32,514 nucleotides of DNA from Stutzerimonas stutzeri (GTDB lineage: Bacteria > Pseudomonadota > Gammaproteobacteria > Pseudomonadales > Pseudomonadaceae). Shown here piece by piece: positions 1 through 8,132 of the stretch (position 1 is its first letter; each line of letters opens with the position of its first letter). Where the stretch lies: NCBI RefSeq assembly GCF_000935215.1, contig NZ_JXXD01000075.1, positions 1 through 32,514 of the forward strand, in the 5' to 3' direction. The translations under genes were made by a program, and so were the position numbers. Below the pieces are notes generated by a model. That model saw nothing but the letters and a program-made list of their open reading frames with translations, had not been told where the DNA came from and did not search any database.

Positions 1-116
1 GGCGTTGCGGGACTTGGCAAGGGAACACCATTACCTGCGTCCCACGCCTTGCCCGGCGCCATTTGCCGAGGCAACGCGGCTCGCGACGCAACATCAACAG
101 CCCCTAAGGAGCATTC

Positions 117-707
117 ATGTCCCAACTTTCGCAAGCCCTGATTCTGATCATCCAGACGCTGGGCAGCCTCTATCTGCTGATCGTGCTGCTGCGCTTCATC
201 CTGCAGCTGGTACGCGCCGACTTCTACAATCCGCTGAGCCAATTCATCGTCAAGGCCACCCATCCGCTGCTGCGGCCGATGCGCCGCATAATTCCGAGCA
301 TGGGCACGCTGGACCTGTCCTCGCTGGTCCTCGCGATCATCGTGCAAATGGTGCTGATGGCGCTGATCCTGCTGATCGCCTACGGCACCACCGGCAATCC
401 GTTGCTGTTGCTGGTCTGGGCGCTGATCGGCATCACCGGGCTGTTCCTCAACATCTTCTTCTGGGCGCTGATCATCAGCGTCATCCTGTCCTGGGTCGCG
501 CCGGGCAGCCACAACCCGGGCGCGCAGCTGGTCAGCCAACTCTGCGAGCCGGTCCTGGCACCGTTCCGCCGCCTGCTGCCGAACCTCGGCGGGCTGGATA
601 TCTCACCGATCTTTGCCTTCCTGGCGATCAAACTGCTGGACATGCTGGTGGTCAACAACCTGGCCACCATGACCCACATGCCGAACATCCTGCGCATGCT
701 CATCTGA
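117..707 (+). CDS. yggT: YggT family integral membrane protein
   Basis: This 196-residue protein is almost wholly hydrophobic and is built from two copies of the YGGT domain (residues about 15-80 and 110-180). Each copy has a membrane segment, then a short loop with an Asn-Pro (FYNP, SHNP), a stretch ending in PLLRPMRRIIP or PVLAPFRRLLP, then a second membrane segment beginning LDLS or LDIS. Four membrane spans are likely. The start is fixed by a strong AAGGAG seven bases upstream of ATG. In other Pseudomonas the gene follows proC, which would lie just before this window. YggT/YlmG relatives have been linked to osmotic tolerance and cell or plastid division, but the molecular role is not established. 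Family call is secure; function is open. Confidence 0.93.
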   Translation: MSQLSQALILIIQTLGSLYLLIVLLRFILQLVRADFYNPLSQFIVKATHPLLRPMRRIIPSMGTLDLSSLVLAIIVQMVLMALILLIAYGTTGNPLLLLVWALIGITGLFLNIFFWALIISVILSWVAPGSHNPGAQLVSQLCEPVLAPFRRLLPNLGGLDISPIFAFLAIKLLDMLVVNNLATMTHMPNILRMLI

Positions 708-739
708 GACGCTGTTCATGCTTTGCTGCCAAAGCGGCA

Positions 740-762
740 CCGAGGAGCCAAAAGCGCCTCGG
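740..762. other. Small inverted repeat downstream of yggT
   Basis: The arms CCGAGG (740-745) and CCTCGG (757-762) are perfect complements around an 11-nt loop. They lie 33 bases after the yggT stop. There is no T-run on either side, so a factor-independent terminator is not supported. The rest of the 708-978 gap shows no convincing gene; its only clear signal is the promoter at 924-951. Confidence 0.35.
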
Positions 763-923
763 AATGCCGCAAGGCAGCACGTAGACTTCAATTTCTCGGC
801 TTTTTCCATCCTGCCTCGTACTTCGCTGCGGGGTGTGAACGAGGACATCGACTCGAACCCGAGCCGCCCATGACCATCCATGCCGCCAGCAAGGCCGTTC
901 GGTCACGCCAGGCTTCGATTGAA

Positions 924-951
924 TTGACCTTGCACCGGCGGGTCCGATAAT
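924..951 (+). promoter_or_regulatory. Predicted sigma-70 promoter for the dynamin-like GTPase gene
   Basis: TTGACC (924-929) and GATAAT (946-951) are separated by 16 bp, which is five of six consensus matches in each box. Transcription would start near 958 and give a leader of about 20 nt before the ATG at 979. This indicates the GTPase gene is transcribed independently of yggT. It is a prediction from consensus only. Confidence 0.6.
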
Positions 952-978
952 TCGCCGAATCACACCTCCGGGAGCTGG

Positions 979-2946
979 ATGAGCATGGAACGTCTCGACC
1001 GACAAGTGGACGCCTACGTCACCTGGAAGCGTGACCTCATTCGTGAGATCACCCGCTACCGCAGCTGGCTGGCGCATAACCGGCTTTCCAGCGAGGGCGT
1101 CGAGGCGCGCCTGGAGCGAGCGCTGCGGGTGTTGCGCACCGATCACATCACCCTGGCTTTCGTCGGCGAGTATTCGCGCGGCAAAACCGAGCTGATCAAT
1201 AGCCTGTTCTTCTCCAACTACGGTCAGCGCATCCTGCCTTCACGGGCTGGCCGCACCACCATGTGCCCCACCGAACTGCTGTTCGATCCGCGTTCGGAAC
1301 GCTCCTACATCCGCCTGCTGCCCATCGAGTCGCGCCTGGAAGACACCAGCATCGCGCAACTCAAGCGCACACCGCGACTCTGGCTCAATCTCCCGCTCGA
1401 CCCGCATGACCCGGAACGCATGGCCGAAGGCTTTGCCCAGGTCGCGTTGACCAAGGCCATGCCGGTGGAACAGGCAATTCAGCTGGGCTTTGACCCGGCC
1501 GGCCTGGAAAGCAGCAGCAGTGGCGATACCGTACTGGTCCCGGCCTGGCGCCACGCCGTGGTCAACTTCGACCACCCGCTGTTGCGTCAGGGCTTGCGCA
1601 TTCTCGATACGCCCGGGCTGAACGCGCTGGGCAGCGAGCCGGAACTGACCCTGTCGATGCTGCCCAATGCCCAGGCAATAGTGTTCCTGCTCTCTGCCGA
1701 CACCGGTGTCACCGCCAGTGACATGCAGATCTGGCAGCAGCACATCCGCCAGCTCGACGAAGATACGCAGAACAGCCTGTTCGCCGTACTGAACAAGATC
1801 GACGTGCTCTGGGACGATGTTGCCGGCGAGACCTTCGTGCAGAAGGCCATCGAGGATATCCGTGACAGCACCGCGCAACAGCTGGGCATTGATTGCGCCG
1901 ACGTCCTGCCGCTGTCGGCCAAACAGGCGCTGATGGCGAAGATTCGCGGTGACCAGGCGCTGCTCGAACGCAGCCAGCTGGCACGGCTGGAAGAATTGCT
2001 CAGCCAGCGCATCCTCACGCAGAAGGAACTCCTGCTCGAAGACCAGGTGGTGCAGCAGGTGATGGCGCTGCTGCAGAACAGTCAGCATGCCCTCAAGCTG
2101 CGCCTGGAAAAGGTCATCGAGCAGCGCGATGTGCTGGCCAGTCATCAGGAAGGCAGCGGGCAGATGCTGCTCGAACTCACCGCGCGCACGCGGCACGATC
2201 ACAACCGCCACCACAAGCGCCTGCTCGACCTGAAGACCAATCAGCGCCTGCTGCAACGCCAGGGTGAGCTGCTGCGCACGGCAATACGGGCCGAACGCCT
2301 CGAGGAGCACCTGACCCGGTTGCGACGCAGCCTGACCGGAAGCCTGACCACGCTGGGCATCAACCTGGCGATCCTGCACTTCTTCCGCTCGGTGGAACAG
2401 GACCTGGGCATCCTCGAGCAGGAGGCGGAAAGGGCCAACAAGATGGTTTCGGCGATCTACCGGCGGCACAGCGAAGAAAACCCCCTACAGGGTATCGACC
2501 CGCCGTTGTTCCAGTTGCTGCCTTATCAGCGCGAGCTGCGCAGCCTGCAGGGCAAGGCCGATCAGTTCCGCCTGCAGTTGAAGACCCTGCTCACCGAGCA
2601 GCGAACACTCACCAGACGCTTCTTCTCTACCCTGGTGCAGGAGGTCATCGGCATGCACCAGCGGCTGCGCCAGGAAGCCGAACAGTGGGCTGGAGATGCG
2701 CTGACGCCGCTGCTGCAGTTTTCCCTGGAACACAAGCAACAGCTGGAAACCCACATCCTGCAGTTGAAGAGCCTGGCCAGGGAGAGCCAGCAGAACAGCC
2801 AGCGCGGACAATTGCTGACGCGCTACAGCGGCGAACTGGAGCTGCAACTGGCACAGGCCGCAGAAATGCTCCGCGCGCTGCGCCGACCGGCGCCGTTGCG
2901 GCGGCAGGGCAAGGTGGTCAGCCTGACCAGCGCGCAGATCAGCTGA
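979..2946 (+). CDS. Dynamin-like (dynamin family) GTPase
   Basis: The 655-residue protein carries the motifs of a large dynamin-type GTPase: a G1/P-loop GEYSRGKT at residues 63-70, a threonine-containing switch I (RTTMCPTE, about 92-99), G3 DTPGL at 210-214 and G4 NKID at 272-275. Beyond about residue 330 the sequence is rich in Leu, Gln, Glu and Arg with heptad-like spacing, suggesting long helical bundles like the middle/stalk region of bacterial dynamins. A hydrophobic stretch near 445-465 (LTTLGINLAILHFF) could be a membrane-inserting paddle. GGGAG lies just before ATG 979; ATG 985 is an in-frame alternative with better spacing. It has its own promoter and sits between yggT and metX. Bacterial dynamins remodel or protect membranes; the specific role here is unknown. 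Confidence 0.85.
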   Translation: MSMERLDRQVDAYVTWKRDLIREITRYRSWLAHNRLSSEGVEARLERALRVLRTDHITLAFVGEYSRGKTELINSLFFSNYGQRILPSRAGRTTMCPTELLFDPRSERSYIRLLPIESRLEDTSIAQLKRTPRLWLNLPLDPHDPERMAEGFAQVALTKAMPVEQAIQLGFDPAGLESSSSGDTVLVPAWRHAVVNFDHPLLRQGLRILDTPGLNALGSEPELTLSMLPNAQAIVFLLSADTGVTASDMQIWQQHIRQLDEDTQNSLFAVLNKIDVLWDDVAGETFVQKAIEDIRDSTAQQLGIDCADVLPLSAKQALMAKIRGDQALLERSQLARLEELLSQRILTQKELLLEDQVVQQVMALLQNSQHALKLRLEKVIEQRDVLASHQEGSGQMLLELTARTRHDHNRHHKRLLDLKTNQRLLQRQGELLRTAIRAERLEEHLTRLRRSLTGSLTTLGINLAILHFFRSVEQDLGILEQEAERANKMVSAIYRRHSEENPLQGIDPPLFQLLPYQRELRSLQGKADQFRLQLKTLLTEQRTLTRRFFSTLVQEVIGMHQRLRQEAEQWAGDALTPLLQFSLEHKQQLETHILQLKSLARESQQNSQRGQLLTRYSGELELQLAQAAEMLRALRRPAPLRRQGKVVSLTSAQIS

Positions 2947-2951
2947 AGCTG

Positions 2952-3025
2952 TCGCCATTTCGCCGCAGCCCGCGAGGAAATGGCGAGAGCCCCGCTCGCC
3001 GTTGCATTTCAGGATGAATTGCAAC
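2952..3025. repeat. Cluster of overlapping inverted repeats upstream of metX
   Basis: Three hairpins can be drawn in the gap between the GTPase gene and metX. TCGCCATTTC (2952-2961) pairs perfectly with GAAATGGCGA (2977-2986) over 10 bp. GGCGAG (2982-2987) pairs with CTCGCC (2995-3000) and shares bases with the first stem, so the two exclude each other. GTTGCA (3001-3006) pairs with TGCAAC (3020-3025), with three more pairs after one mismatch. No T-tract follows, so a simple terminator is unlikely. The layout resembles an attenuator or a protein-bound leader, but I do not recognise a SAM riboswitch class. Confidence 0.5.
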
Positions 3026-3074
3026 GCGCATACCTTTAGACTTTGCCGCCTTCTTCAAGCAAGAGCCAGGGTCG

Positions 3075-4214
3075 ATGCCCACTGCAATTCCCGCCGATTC
3101 CGTTGGCCTGGTGAGTCCGCAGGTCGCGCATTTTGCCGAACCACTGACACTCGCCTGCGGCCGTACGCTGGCCGATTACCAGCTGATCTATGAAACCTAT
3201 GGCGAGCTGAATGCCGCGCGCAGCAATGCCGTGCTCATCTGCCATGCACTCTCTGGCCACCATCATGCCGCCGGCTACCACAGCATGGACGACCGCAAAC
3301 CCGGCTGGTGGGATTCCTGCATAGGCCCGGGCAAGGCTATTGATACCGATCATTTCTTCGTCGTCAGCCTTAACAACCTGGGCGGCTGCAACGGTTCGAC
3401 CGGCCCGAGCAGCACCAACCCGGCCAGCGGCAAGCCCTACGGTGCAGACTTCCCAGTGGTGACAGTGGAAGACTGGGTGCACAGTCAGGCACTTCTGGCC
3501 GACCGCCTTGGCATCGCCCAATGGGCAGCGGTGATAGGCGGCAGCCTGGGCGGCATGCAGGCCTTGCAATGGACCATCAGCTACCCTGAGCGAGTCCGCC
3601 ACTGCCTGGCCATCGCCTCGGCGCCCAGGCTGTCGGCACAGAACATCGCCTTCAACGAAGTCGCGCGCCAGGCCATCCTGTCCGACCCGGAATTCCACGG
3701 CGGCCATTTCCAGGAGATGGGCGTGATTCCCAGGCGCGGCCTGATGCTGGCGCGCATGGTCGGCCACATCACCTACCTGTCCGATGACGCCATGGGCACC
3801 AAGTTCGGTCGCGGACTCAAGAGCGAGAAGCTCAATTACGACTTCAACAGCGTGGAATTCCAGGTCGAAAGCTACCTGCGCTATCAGGGCGAGGAGTTTT
3901 CCGGGCGTTTCGACGCCAATACCTACCTGCTGATGACCAAGGCGCTGGACTACTTCGACCCGGCGGCAGCCCACAACGACGATCTGGCCAAGACCTTCGA
4001 GGGCGCCCAGGCGCGCTTCTGCGTGATGTCCTTCACCACCGACTGGCGCTTTTCGCCGGAGCGCTCGCGGGAAATCGTCGACGCCCTGCTCGCTGCGCGC
4101 AAGGATGTCTGCTACCTGGAGATCGATGCGCCGCAGGGCCACGACGCCTTCCTGATCCCCAATCCCCGCTACCTGCAAGCCTTCCGCGGTTACATGAACC
4201 GCATAGCCGTATAA
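3075..4214 (+). CDS. metX: Homoserine O-acyltransferase MetX (succinyltransferase in Pseudomonas)
   Basis: MetX activates homoserine by acylating its hydroxyl from an acyl-CoA, the first committed step of methionine synthesis. The 379-residue protein has the alpha/beta-hydrolase layout of the family. The nucleophile is Ser157 in GGSLGGMQ, the acid is about Asp323 in TDWRFSPE, and the His is about 356 in PQGHDAF. The N-terminal [12 protein letters not shown] and [12 protein letters not shown] signatures are also present. Pseudomonas MetX enzymes are reported to use succinyl-CoA rather than acetyl-CoA; the sequence was not tested for that here. The gene lies nine bases before metW, the usual MetX-MetW pairing. 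The leader holds several inverted repeats. Confidence 0.96.
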   Translation: MPTAIPADSVGLVSPQVAHFAEPLTLACGRTLADYQLIYETYGELNAARSNAVLICHALSGHHHAAGYHSMDDRKPGWWDSCIGPGKAIDTDHFFVVSLNNLGGCNGSTGPSSTNPASGKPYGADFPVVTVEDWVHSQALLADRLGIAQWAAVIGGSLGGMQALQWTISYPERVRHCLAIASAPRLSAQNIAFNEVARQAILSDPEFHGGHFQEMGVIPRRGLMLARMVGHITYLSDDAMGTKFGRGLKSEKLNYDFNSVEFQVESYLRYQGEEFSGRFDANTYLLMTKALDYFDPAAAHNDDLAKTFEGAQARFCVMSFTTDWRFSPERSREIVDALLAARKDVCYLEIDAPQGHDAFLIPNPRYLQAFRGYMNRIAV

Positions 4215-4223
4215 GGAACGAAG

Positions 4224-4823
4224 ATGCGTGCCGATCTGGACATCATCCAAGAGTGGATTCCGGCCGGCAGCCGAGTTCTCGACCTCGGCTGCGGCAATGG
4301 CGAGCTGCTGGCCTGGCTGCGCGATCACAAGCAGGTCAGCGGCTACGGCCTAGAGATCGACCCGGACAACATCGCCGCCTGCATCGACAAGGGCGTCAAC
4401 GTCATCGAGCAGAACCTCGACCTGGGCCTGGGCAACTTCGCCAGCGACAGCTTCGACATGGTGGTGATGACCCAGGCGCTGCAGGCCGTGCATTACCCCG
4501 ACCAGCTGATGAAGGAAATGCTGCGCGTCGGCCGCCAGTGCATCATCACCTTCCCCAACTTCGGCCATTGGCGCTGCCGTTGGTACCTTGCGAGCAAAGG
4601 CCGCATGCCGGTGTCGGAGTTCCTCCCCTACACTTGGTACAACACGCCGAACATTCACTTCTGCACGTTCGAGGATTTCGAGCGGCTGTGCCAGGAAAGC
4701 GGTGCCAGGGTGCTAGAACGCCTGGCAGTCGACCGCGATCATCGGCATGGCTGGGCCAGTCGCATATGGCCGAATCTGCTGGGTGAAATCGGCATCTACC
4801 GCGTCACCGGGCCATCCCGCTGA
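4224..4823 (+). CDS. metW: MetW, methionine biosynthesis methyltransferase-like protein
   Basis: MetW is a class I SAM-methyltransferase-fold protein that accompanies MetX in proteobacteria and is needed for full homoserine acyltransferase activity. The 199-residue sequence begins directly with the fold: VLDLGCGNGELL at residues 18-29 is the SAM-binding glycine loop and GLEIDPDNI follows as motif II. The block FPNFGHWRCRWYL and the PYTWYNTPNIHFCTFEDF segment are typical of MetW. AAGGAACG precedes ATG and the gap after metX is only nine bases, so the two are almost certainly co-transcribed. Confidence 0.95.
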   Translation: MRADLDIIQEWIPAGSRVLDLGCGNGELLAWLRDHKQVSGYGLEIDPDNIAACIDKGVNVIEQNLDLGLGNFASDSFDMVVMTQALQAVHYPDQLMKEMLRVGRQCIITFPNFGHWRCRWYLASKGRMPVSEFLPYTWYNTPNIHFCTFEDFERLCQESGARVLERLAVDRDHRHGWASRIWPNLLGEIGIYRVTGPSR

Positions 4824-4849
4824 GCGGCTTCAACGCTGGAGGTAAGCAC

Positions 4850-5272
4850 ATGAAACGCATCCTGATCGGTCTGTTGGCCGCACTGCTCACATTGCCGGCG
4901 CTGGCCGAGCGCAAACACAGCGTCGGCGAATACGACGTCCACTACAGTGCCTTCAATTCGGGCTTCCTGCAGCCGGACATTGCCGCCGCCGCCGGACTCA
5001 CGCGCAGCAAGACCCAGGGCGTAGTCAACGTCTCGGTGATCAAGGACGGCAAACCGGTCGCGGCACAGGTCAGCGGCGTAGTGAAGAACCTGCTCGGGCA
5101 GGATCGCCCGCTGGGCTTCAAGCAGCTCAAGGAAGGTGACGAGGCGATCTATTACCTCGCGCAGTTCCCCTTCGACTCGCAGGAAACCCTGCGTTTCGCC
5201 CTCACCGTTCAGCCGACCGGCGCCGAGCCGTTCAGCTTCGAGTTCAACCAGGAATTCTTCCCCGACCGATGA
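4850..5272 (+). CDS. DUF4426 exported protein
   Basis: This 140-residue protein starts with a clean Sec signal peptide ([19 protein letters not shown], cleavage after about residue 19), so it should be periplasmic. The mature part is a small beta-rich domain of the DUF4426 family, with the blocks [13 protein letters not shown] near the N-terminus and [21 protein letters not shown] near the end. The family has no established function. It lies 26 bases after metW behind GGAGGTAAGC, and its stop overlaps the rdgB start (ATGA), so it is in the metX-metW-rdgB-hemW run. This placement between metW and rdgB also occurs in P. aeruginosa. Confidence 0.88.
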   Translation: MKRILIGLLAALLTLPALAERKHSVGEYDVHYSAFNSGFLQPDIAAAAGLTRSKTQGVVNVSVIKDGKPVAAQVSGVVKNLLGQDRPLGFKQLKEGDEAIYYLAQFPFDSQETLRFALTVQPTGAEPFSFEFNQEFFPDR

Positions 5273-5862
5273 TGCCTTTTTCCGAACTGGTACTGGCCAG
5301 CCACAACGCCGGCAAACTCAAGGAGCTCCAGGCCATGCTCGGTGACGCGGTACGCGTGCGCTCGGTGGCCGAGTTCAGCACCGTCGAGCCGGAGGAAACC
5401 GGTCTCTCCTTCGTCGAGAACGCCATTCTCAAGGCGCGCAACGCCGCGCGGTTATCCGGTCTACCGGCGCTCGCCGACGACTCCGGCCTGGCCGTCGACG
5501 CCCTCGGCGGCGCACCGGGCATCTACTCGGCGCGCTACGCCGATGGCCAAGGCGATGCCGCCAACAACGCCAAGCTGCTGGACGTCCTGCGTGAGGTTCC
5601 GGATGCCGAACGCGGCGCGCAGTTCGTCTGTGCCCTGGCGCTGGTGCGCCACGCCGACGATCCATTGCCGATCATCTGCGAAGGCCTCTGGCACGGCCGC
5701 ATCCTGCATGCAGCACGCGGCGAGCATGGCTTCGGCTACGACCCGCTGTTCTGGGTGCCGGAATGCGACTGCTCCAGCGCCGAGCTGCCTGCAGCGCAGA
5801 AGAACCAGCTCAGCCACCGTGCACGCGCCATGGCCCTGCTCAAGCAGCGGCTGGGGATATGA
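5269..5862 (+). CDS. rdgB: dITP/XTP pyrophosphatase (RdgB/HAM1 family)
   Basis: RdgB hydrolyses non-canonical purine triphosphates (dITP, XTP) to monophosphates and so keeps deaminated bases out of DNA. The 197-residue length is standard. Family signatures are visible: [16 protein letters not shown] (the SHNxxK nucleotide-binding start, residues 8-23), [23 protein letters not shown] around 68-90 with the metal-binding acidic residues, and [12 protein letters not shown] near 153-164. Two tandem ATGs exist at 5269 and 5272; the first overlaps the preceding stop by 4 bp and indicates translational coupling. The end overlaps hemW. Confidence 0.96.
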   Translation: MMPFSELVLASHNAGKLKELQAMLGDAVRVRSVAEFSTVEPEETGLSFVENAILKARNAARLSGLPALADDSGLAVDALGGAPGIYSARYADGQGDAANNAKLLDVLREVPDAERGAQFVCALALVRHADDPLPIICEGLWHGRILHAARGEHGFGYDPLFWVPECDCSSAELPAAQKNQLSHRARAMALLKQRLGI

Positions 5863-7019
5863 AAGCGGCAACAACGGCAGGTTTCGAATTGCCCCCGCTG
5901 GCGGCGTACGTACATATTCCCTGGTGCGTGCGCAAATGCCCGTACTGCGACTTCAATTCCCACGCGGCCGGACCCGAACTGTCCGAAGACGCCTATGTCG
6001 CCGCGCTGCTGGCCGATCTTCGCGCGGATCTTGAGCACGTCGGGGACCGCCGCCTGACTTCGATCTTCTTCGGCGGCGGTACGCCAAGCCTGTTTTCTGC
6101 CAAGGCACTGGCGGCGATCGTCGACGGACTGGAACGGCTGGTCGGCTTTTCCGAGGACATCGAGATCACCCTGGAAGCAAATCCGGGGACGTTCGAACAG
6201 GCCAAGTTCCGCGACTACCGCCAGCTAGGCATCAACCGGCTGTCCATTGGCGTGCAGAGCTTCCAGGCCGACAAGCTCAAGGCGCTCGGGCGCATTCACG
6301 ACGGCGACGAAGCGATTCGCGCCGCCAACATGGCGCGCGCCGCCGGCTTCGACAATTTCAACCTCGACCTCATGCACGGCCTGCCGGACCAGAGCCTGGA
6401 GGATGCGTTGAGCGACCTGCGCATCGCCATCGCGCAGCAACCGACGCACCTGTCCTGGTACCAGCTGACCTTGGAGCCAAACACGGTGTTCTGGAGCCAG
6501 CCGCCGCAGCTGCCCGAAGACGATATCCTCTGGGACATCCAGGAAGCCGGCCAGACGCTGCTCGCGGAGCACGGCTATCGCCAGTACGAGACCTCCGCCT
6601 ACGCCCAGCCCGGGCGGCAGGCGCGGCACAACCTGAACTACTGGACCTTCGGCGATTTCCTTGGCATTGGTGCCGGCGCCCATGCCAAGCTCAGCCACGC
6701 CGACGGACGCATCCTGCGCAGCTGGAAGACCCGCCTGCCGAAGGACTACCTCGATCCGGCCAAGGCCTTCCGTGCAGGCGAAAAGCTGCTGGCAGCGGAC
6801 GAATTGCCCTTCGAATTCCTGATGAATGTGCTGCGCCTCACCGACGGCGTACCGGCCATGCTGTTCACTCAGCGCACCGGACTGCCGCTGGATGTGCTCG
6901 CCAAGCCACGGCGCGACGCCGAAGCGCGCGGCCTGCTCTCGGCTGACCCAGCGCGCCTGGTGGCGACGCCGAAGGGCCAGCTGTTTCTCAACGACCTGCT
7001 ACAGAGCTTCCTGCCTTAA
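5859..7019 (+). CDS. hemW: Radical SAM heme chaperone HemW
   Basis: HemW is a radical SAM protein that binds heme and is thought to deliver it to target enzymes; it was long mis-annotated as an oxygen-independent coproporphyrinogen oxidase (HemN-like). The 386-residue protein has the cluster motif CVRKCPYC at Cys23, Cys27 and Cys30, preceded by HIPW and followed by [13 protein letters not shown] (about 72-79), the ANPGTFE block and IGVQSFQ are conserved in the family. I chose ATG 5859, which overlaps the rdgB stop (ATGA), because the HIPWC block then begins about 19 residues in, as usual; upstream codons lie inside rdgB. DUF3392 follows nine bases downstream. Confidence 0.95.
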   Translation: MKAATTAGFELPPLAAYVHIPWCVRKCPYCDFNSHAAGPELSEDAYVAALLADLRADLEHVGDRRLTSIFFGGGTPSLFSAKALAAIVDGLERLVGFSEDIEITLEANPGTFEQAKFRDYRQLGINRLSIGVQSFQADKLKALGRIHDGDEAIRAANMARAAGFDNFNLDLMHGLPDQSLEDALSDLRIAIAQQPTHLSWYQLTLEPNTVFWSQPPQLPEDDILWDIQEAGQTLLAEHGYRQYETSAYAQPGRQARHNLNYWTFGDFLGIGAGAHAKLSHADGRILRSWKTRLPKDYLDPAKAFRAGEKLLAADELPFEFLMNVLRLTDGVPAMLFTQRTGLPLDVLAKPRRDAEARGLLSADPARLVATPKGQLFLNDLLQSFLP

Positions 7020-7028
7020 GGACACCGC

Positions 7029-7352
7029 ATGGATTTGCTACTCGACCTGATCGTCACGCTGTCGCGCTGGAGCCGCAGCCACCTGTCGGATATCTCCCTG
7101 GCGCTGATGGCCACGCTCTTCGTACTGTTCGGCCCGGCAATCAATACCTGGGTAAAGGGCGCCGTCAGCAGCCTGAACTTCTTTTTCCGCACGCTGATTT
7201 TCGTACTGGTCTGCGCGGTGGGCTATGGCCTGGCGATCGTCTTCCTCACCCCGTGGATGACCCAGGGGCTGGCCCACCTGAACAACTACAGCCTGGCGCC
7301 GGTGCTGCTGCTGATCTTCTTCCTCATCGGCGTGATCGCCGACCGCAACTAG
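7029..7352 (+). CDS. DUF3392 family membrane protein
   Basis: This 107-residue protein has three strong hydrophobic segments (about residues 22-40, 52-75 and 86-104) and few charged residues, so it is an inner-membrane protein. It matches the DUF3392 family found next to hemW in Pseudomonas. AAGGAC overlapping the hemW stop serves as ribosome site and the gap is nine bases, so it is probably the last gene of the metX-hemW run. No function is known for the family. The inverted-repeat element at 7369-7498 follows within 20 bases. Confidence 0.85.
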   Translation: MDLLLDLIVTLSRWSRSHLSDISLALMATLFVLFGPAINTWVKGAVSSLNFFFRTLIFVLVCAVGYGLAIVFLTPWMTQGLAHLNNYSLAPVLLLIFFLIGVIADRN

Positions 7353-7368
7353 TGGCCTGGTTGGTAAG

Positions 7369-7498
7369 GTCAGTTGGTCGACTCCGGCGCCCATGGCCCC
7401 GATACTGTGTTGCTGCTCCTTGCCATAGCCCCGCTATGACGCGTCGCAGCGCCTTCTCGGAGCCATGTACATCCGAACTTGCCTTGACCAACTGACCG
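7369..7498. repeat. Long imperfect inverted-repeat element (REP/MITE-like)
   Basis: The element is bounded by perfect 12-bp inverted repeats, GGTCAGTTGGTC (7369-7380) and GACCAACTGACC (7487-7498). Inside, CATGGCCCCGA (7393-7403) is matched by TCGGAGCCATG (7458-7468) with one mismatch, and the centre is a perfect hairpin CATAGC-CCC-GCTATG (7425-7439). Three nested matched blocks over 130 bp point to a single folded unit. It fills a gap between convergent genes, the usual site for REP-type repeats and small non-autonomous elements in Pseudomonas. No flanking target duplication is evident and no second copy is seen in this window. Confidence 0.6.
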
Positions 7499-7517
7499 CA
7501 CAAGCCACTTACGCCGC

Positions 7518-7880
7518 TCAGCCTTCGCGAAGAAATCGATCGAGATCGACGGCCTCGCCCGGCCGATAGCACAGCTGCCGGCGCAGATCCTCGAACAGCG
7601 GGTCGTAGATGCCGTGCAGGCCGAAGAGGATATCGGTGTCCACCGGCACACCGTGGCGACGCAGGCACTGACGGACGCGTTGCAGGAAGTTGCAGGCGAC
7701 ATCGCGGTGCATTCGAAACTGCTCGTCCACCAGAGTTGCTCCGGCCTCGAAGCGCAGGTGAAAACACGCCCACTGCGGCGCCTCCGGCGTGCCCTCGACA
7801 CGATAGTCGAGCTGCAGGTGATAACCCGGTTTCCCGGAAGCGGAAAGGCTGTGGTACTCCAGTTGTCCCGGTCTGAACAC
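7518..7880 (-). CDS. Conserved hypothetical protein, 120 aa
   Basis: I do not recognise a named domain. The 120-residue product is soluble, with no signal peptide or membrane span. It begins with a beta-rich part (LEYHSLSASGKPGYHLQLDY, then WACFHLRFEAGATLVDEQF) and ends with a helical, Arg-rich part (CNFLQRVRQCLRRHG, then DPLFEDLRRQLCYRPGEAVDLDRFL). Codon use matches the neighbours and GGGAGG lies a few bases before the ATG, which supports a real gene. A similarly placed small gene follows the hemW/DUF3392 pair in other Pseudomonas as far as I recall. It is convergent with DUF3392 and separated from the DUF1329 gene by a terminator. Confidence 0.7.
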   Translation of the reverse strand: MFRPGQLEYHSLSASGKPGYHLQLDYRVEGTPEAPQWACFHLRFEAGATLVDEQFRMHRDVACNFLQRVRQCLRRHGVPVDTDILFGLHGIYDPLFEDLRRQLCYRPGEAVDLDRFLREG

Positions 7881-8080
7881 GCGGCTCCCTCCTTTTGCGA
7901 ATGACGTGGCTGCTTGCCCGGCTGCCGGGCCGCCTTTGCAGCGCTACGCAGGCGATCATCCCACTGCCGCGCCAGCCCACTCTTGAGCGAAGTCACTACC
8001 CGTGCTCGGCCCCGCCGAACAGGAGCAACCTTGTAGCCTCACACCGCCGCAGCGACGCGCGACGGCAGTTCTGGTGGTAC

Positions 8081-8106
8081 AAAAAAGGGCGCCAGCGGCG
8101 CCCTTT
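8081..8106 (-). terminator. Rho-independent terminator of the DUF1329 gene
   Basis: AAAGGGCGCC (8084-8093) pairs with GGCGCCCTTT (8097-8106) around a 3-nt loop. Read on the minus strand, the stem is followed by a run of T (complement of AAAAAA, 8081-8086). It lies 27 bases past the end of the DUF1329 gene. The remainder of the 7881-8132 gap shows no supported gene. Confidence 0.88.
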
Positions 8107-8132
8107 CGTGCATCTTCTGTTTCTGTCCTTCG

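Noticed and set aside
1-116. Possible 3' end of proC at the window edge
   Set aside because: proC is expected upstream by synteny, but no frame here ends in a recognisable ProC C-terminus, so no partial gene is called.
5-784. 259-codon plus-strand frame overlapping yggT
   Set aside because: Arg/Pro/His-rich translation in a shifted frame over a clear membrane protein gene.
1240-2469. 409-codon minus-strand frame opposite the dynamin-like GTPase
   Set aside because: Gln-rich low-complexity translation with no motifs; the GTPase motifs on the plus strand are clear.
3036-4328. 430-codon open frame antisense to metX
   Set aside because: It mirrors the metX codon pattern, lacks recognisable domains and reflects the scarcity of stops in high-GC DNA.
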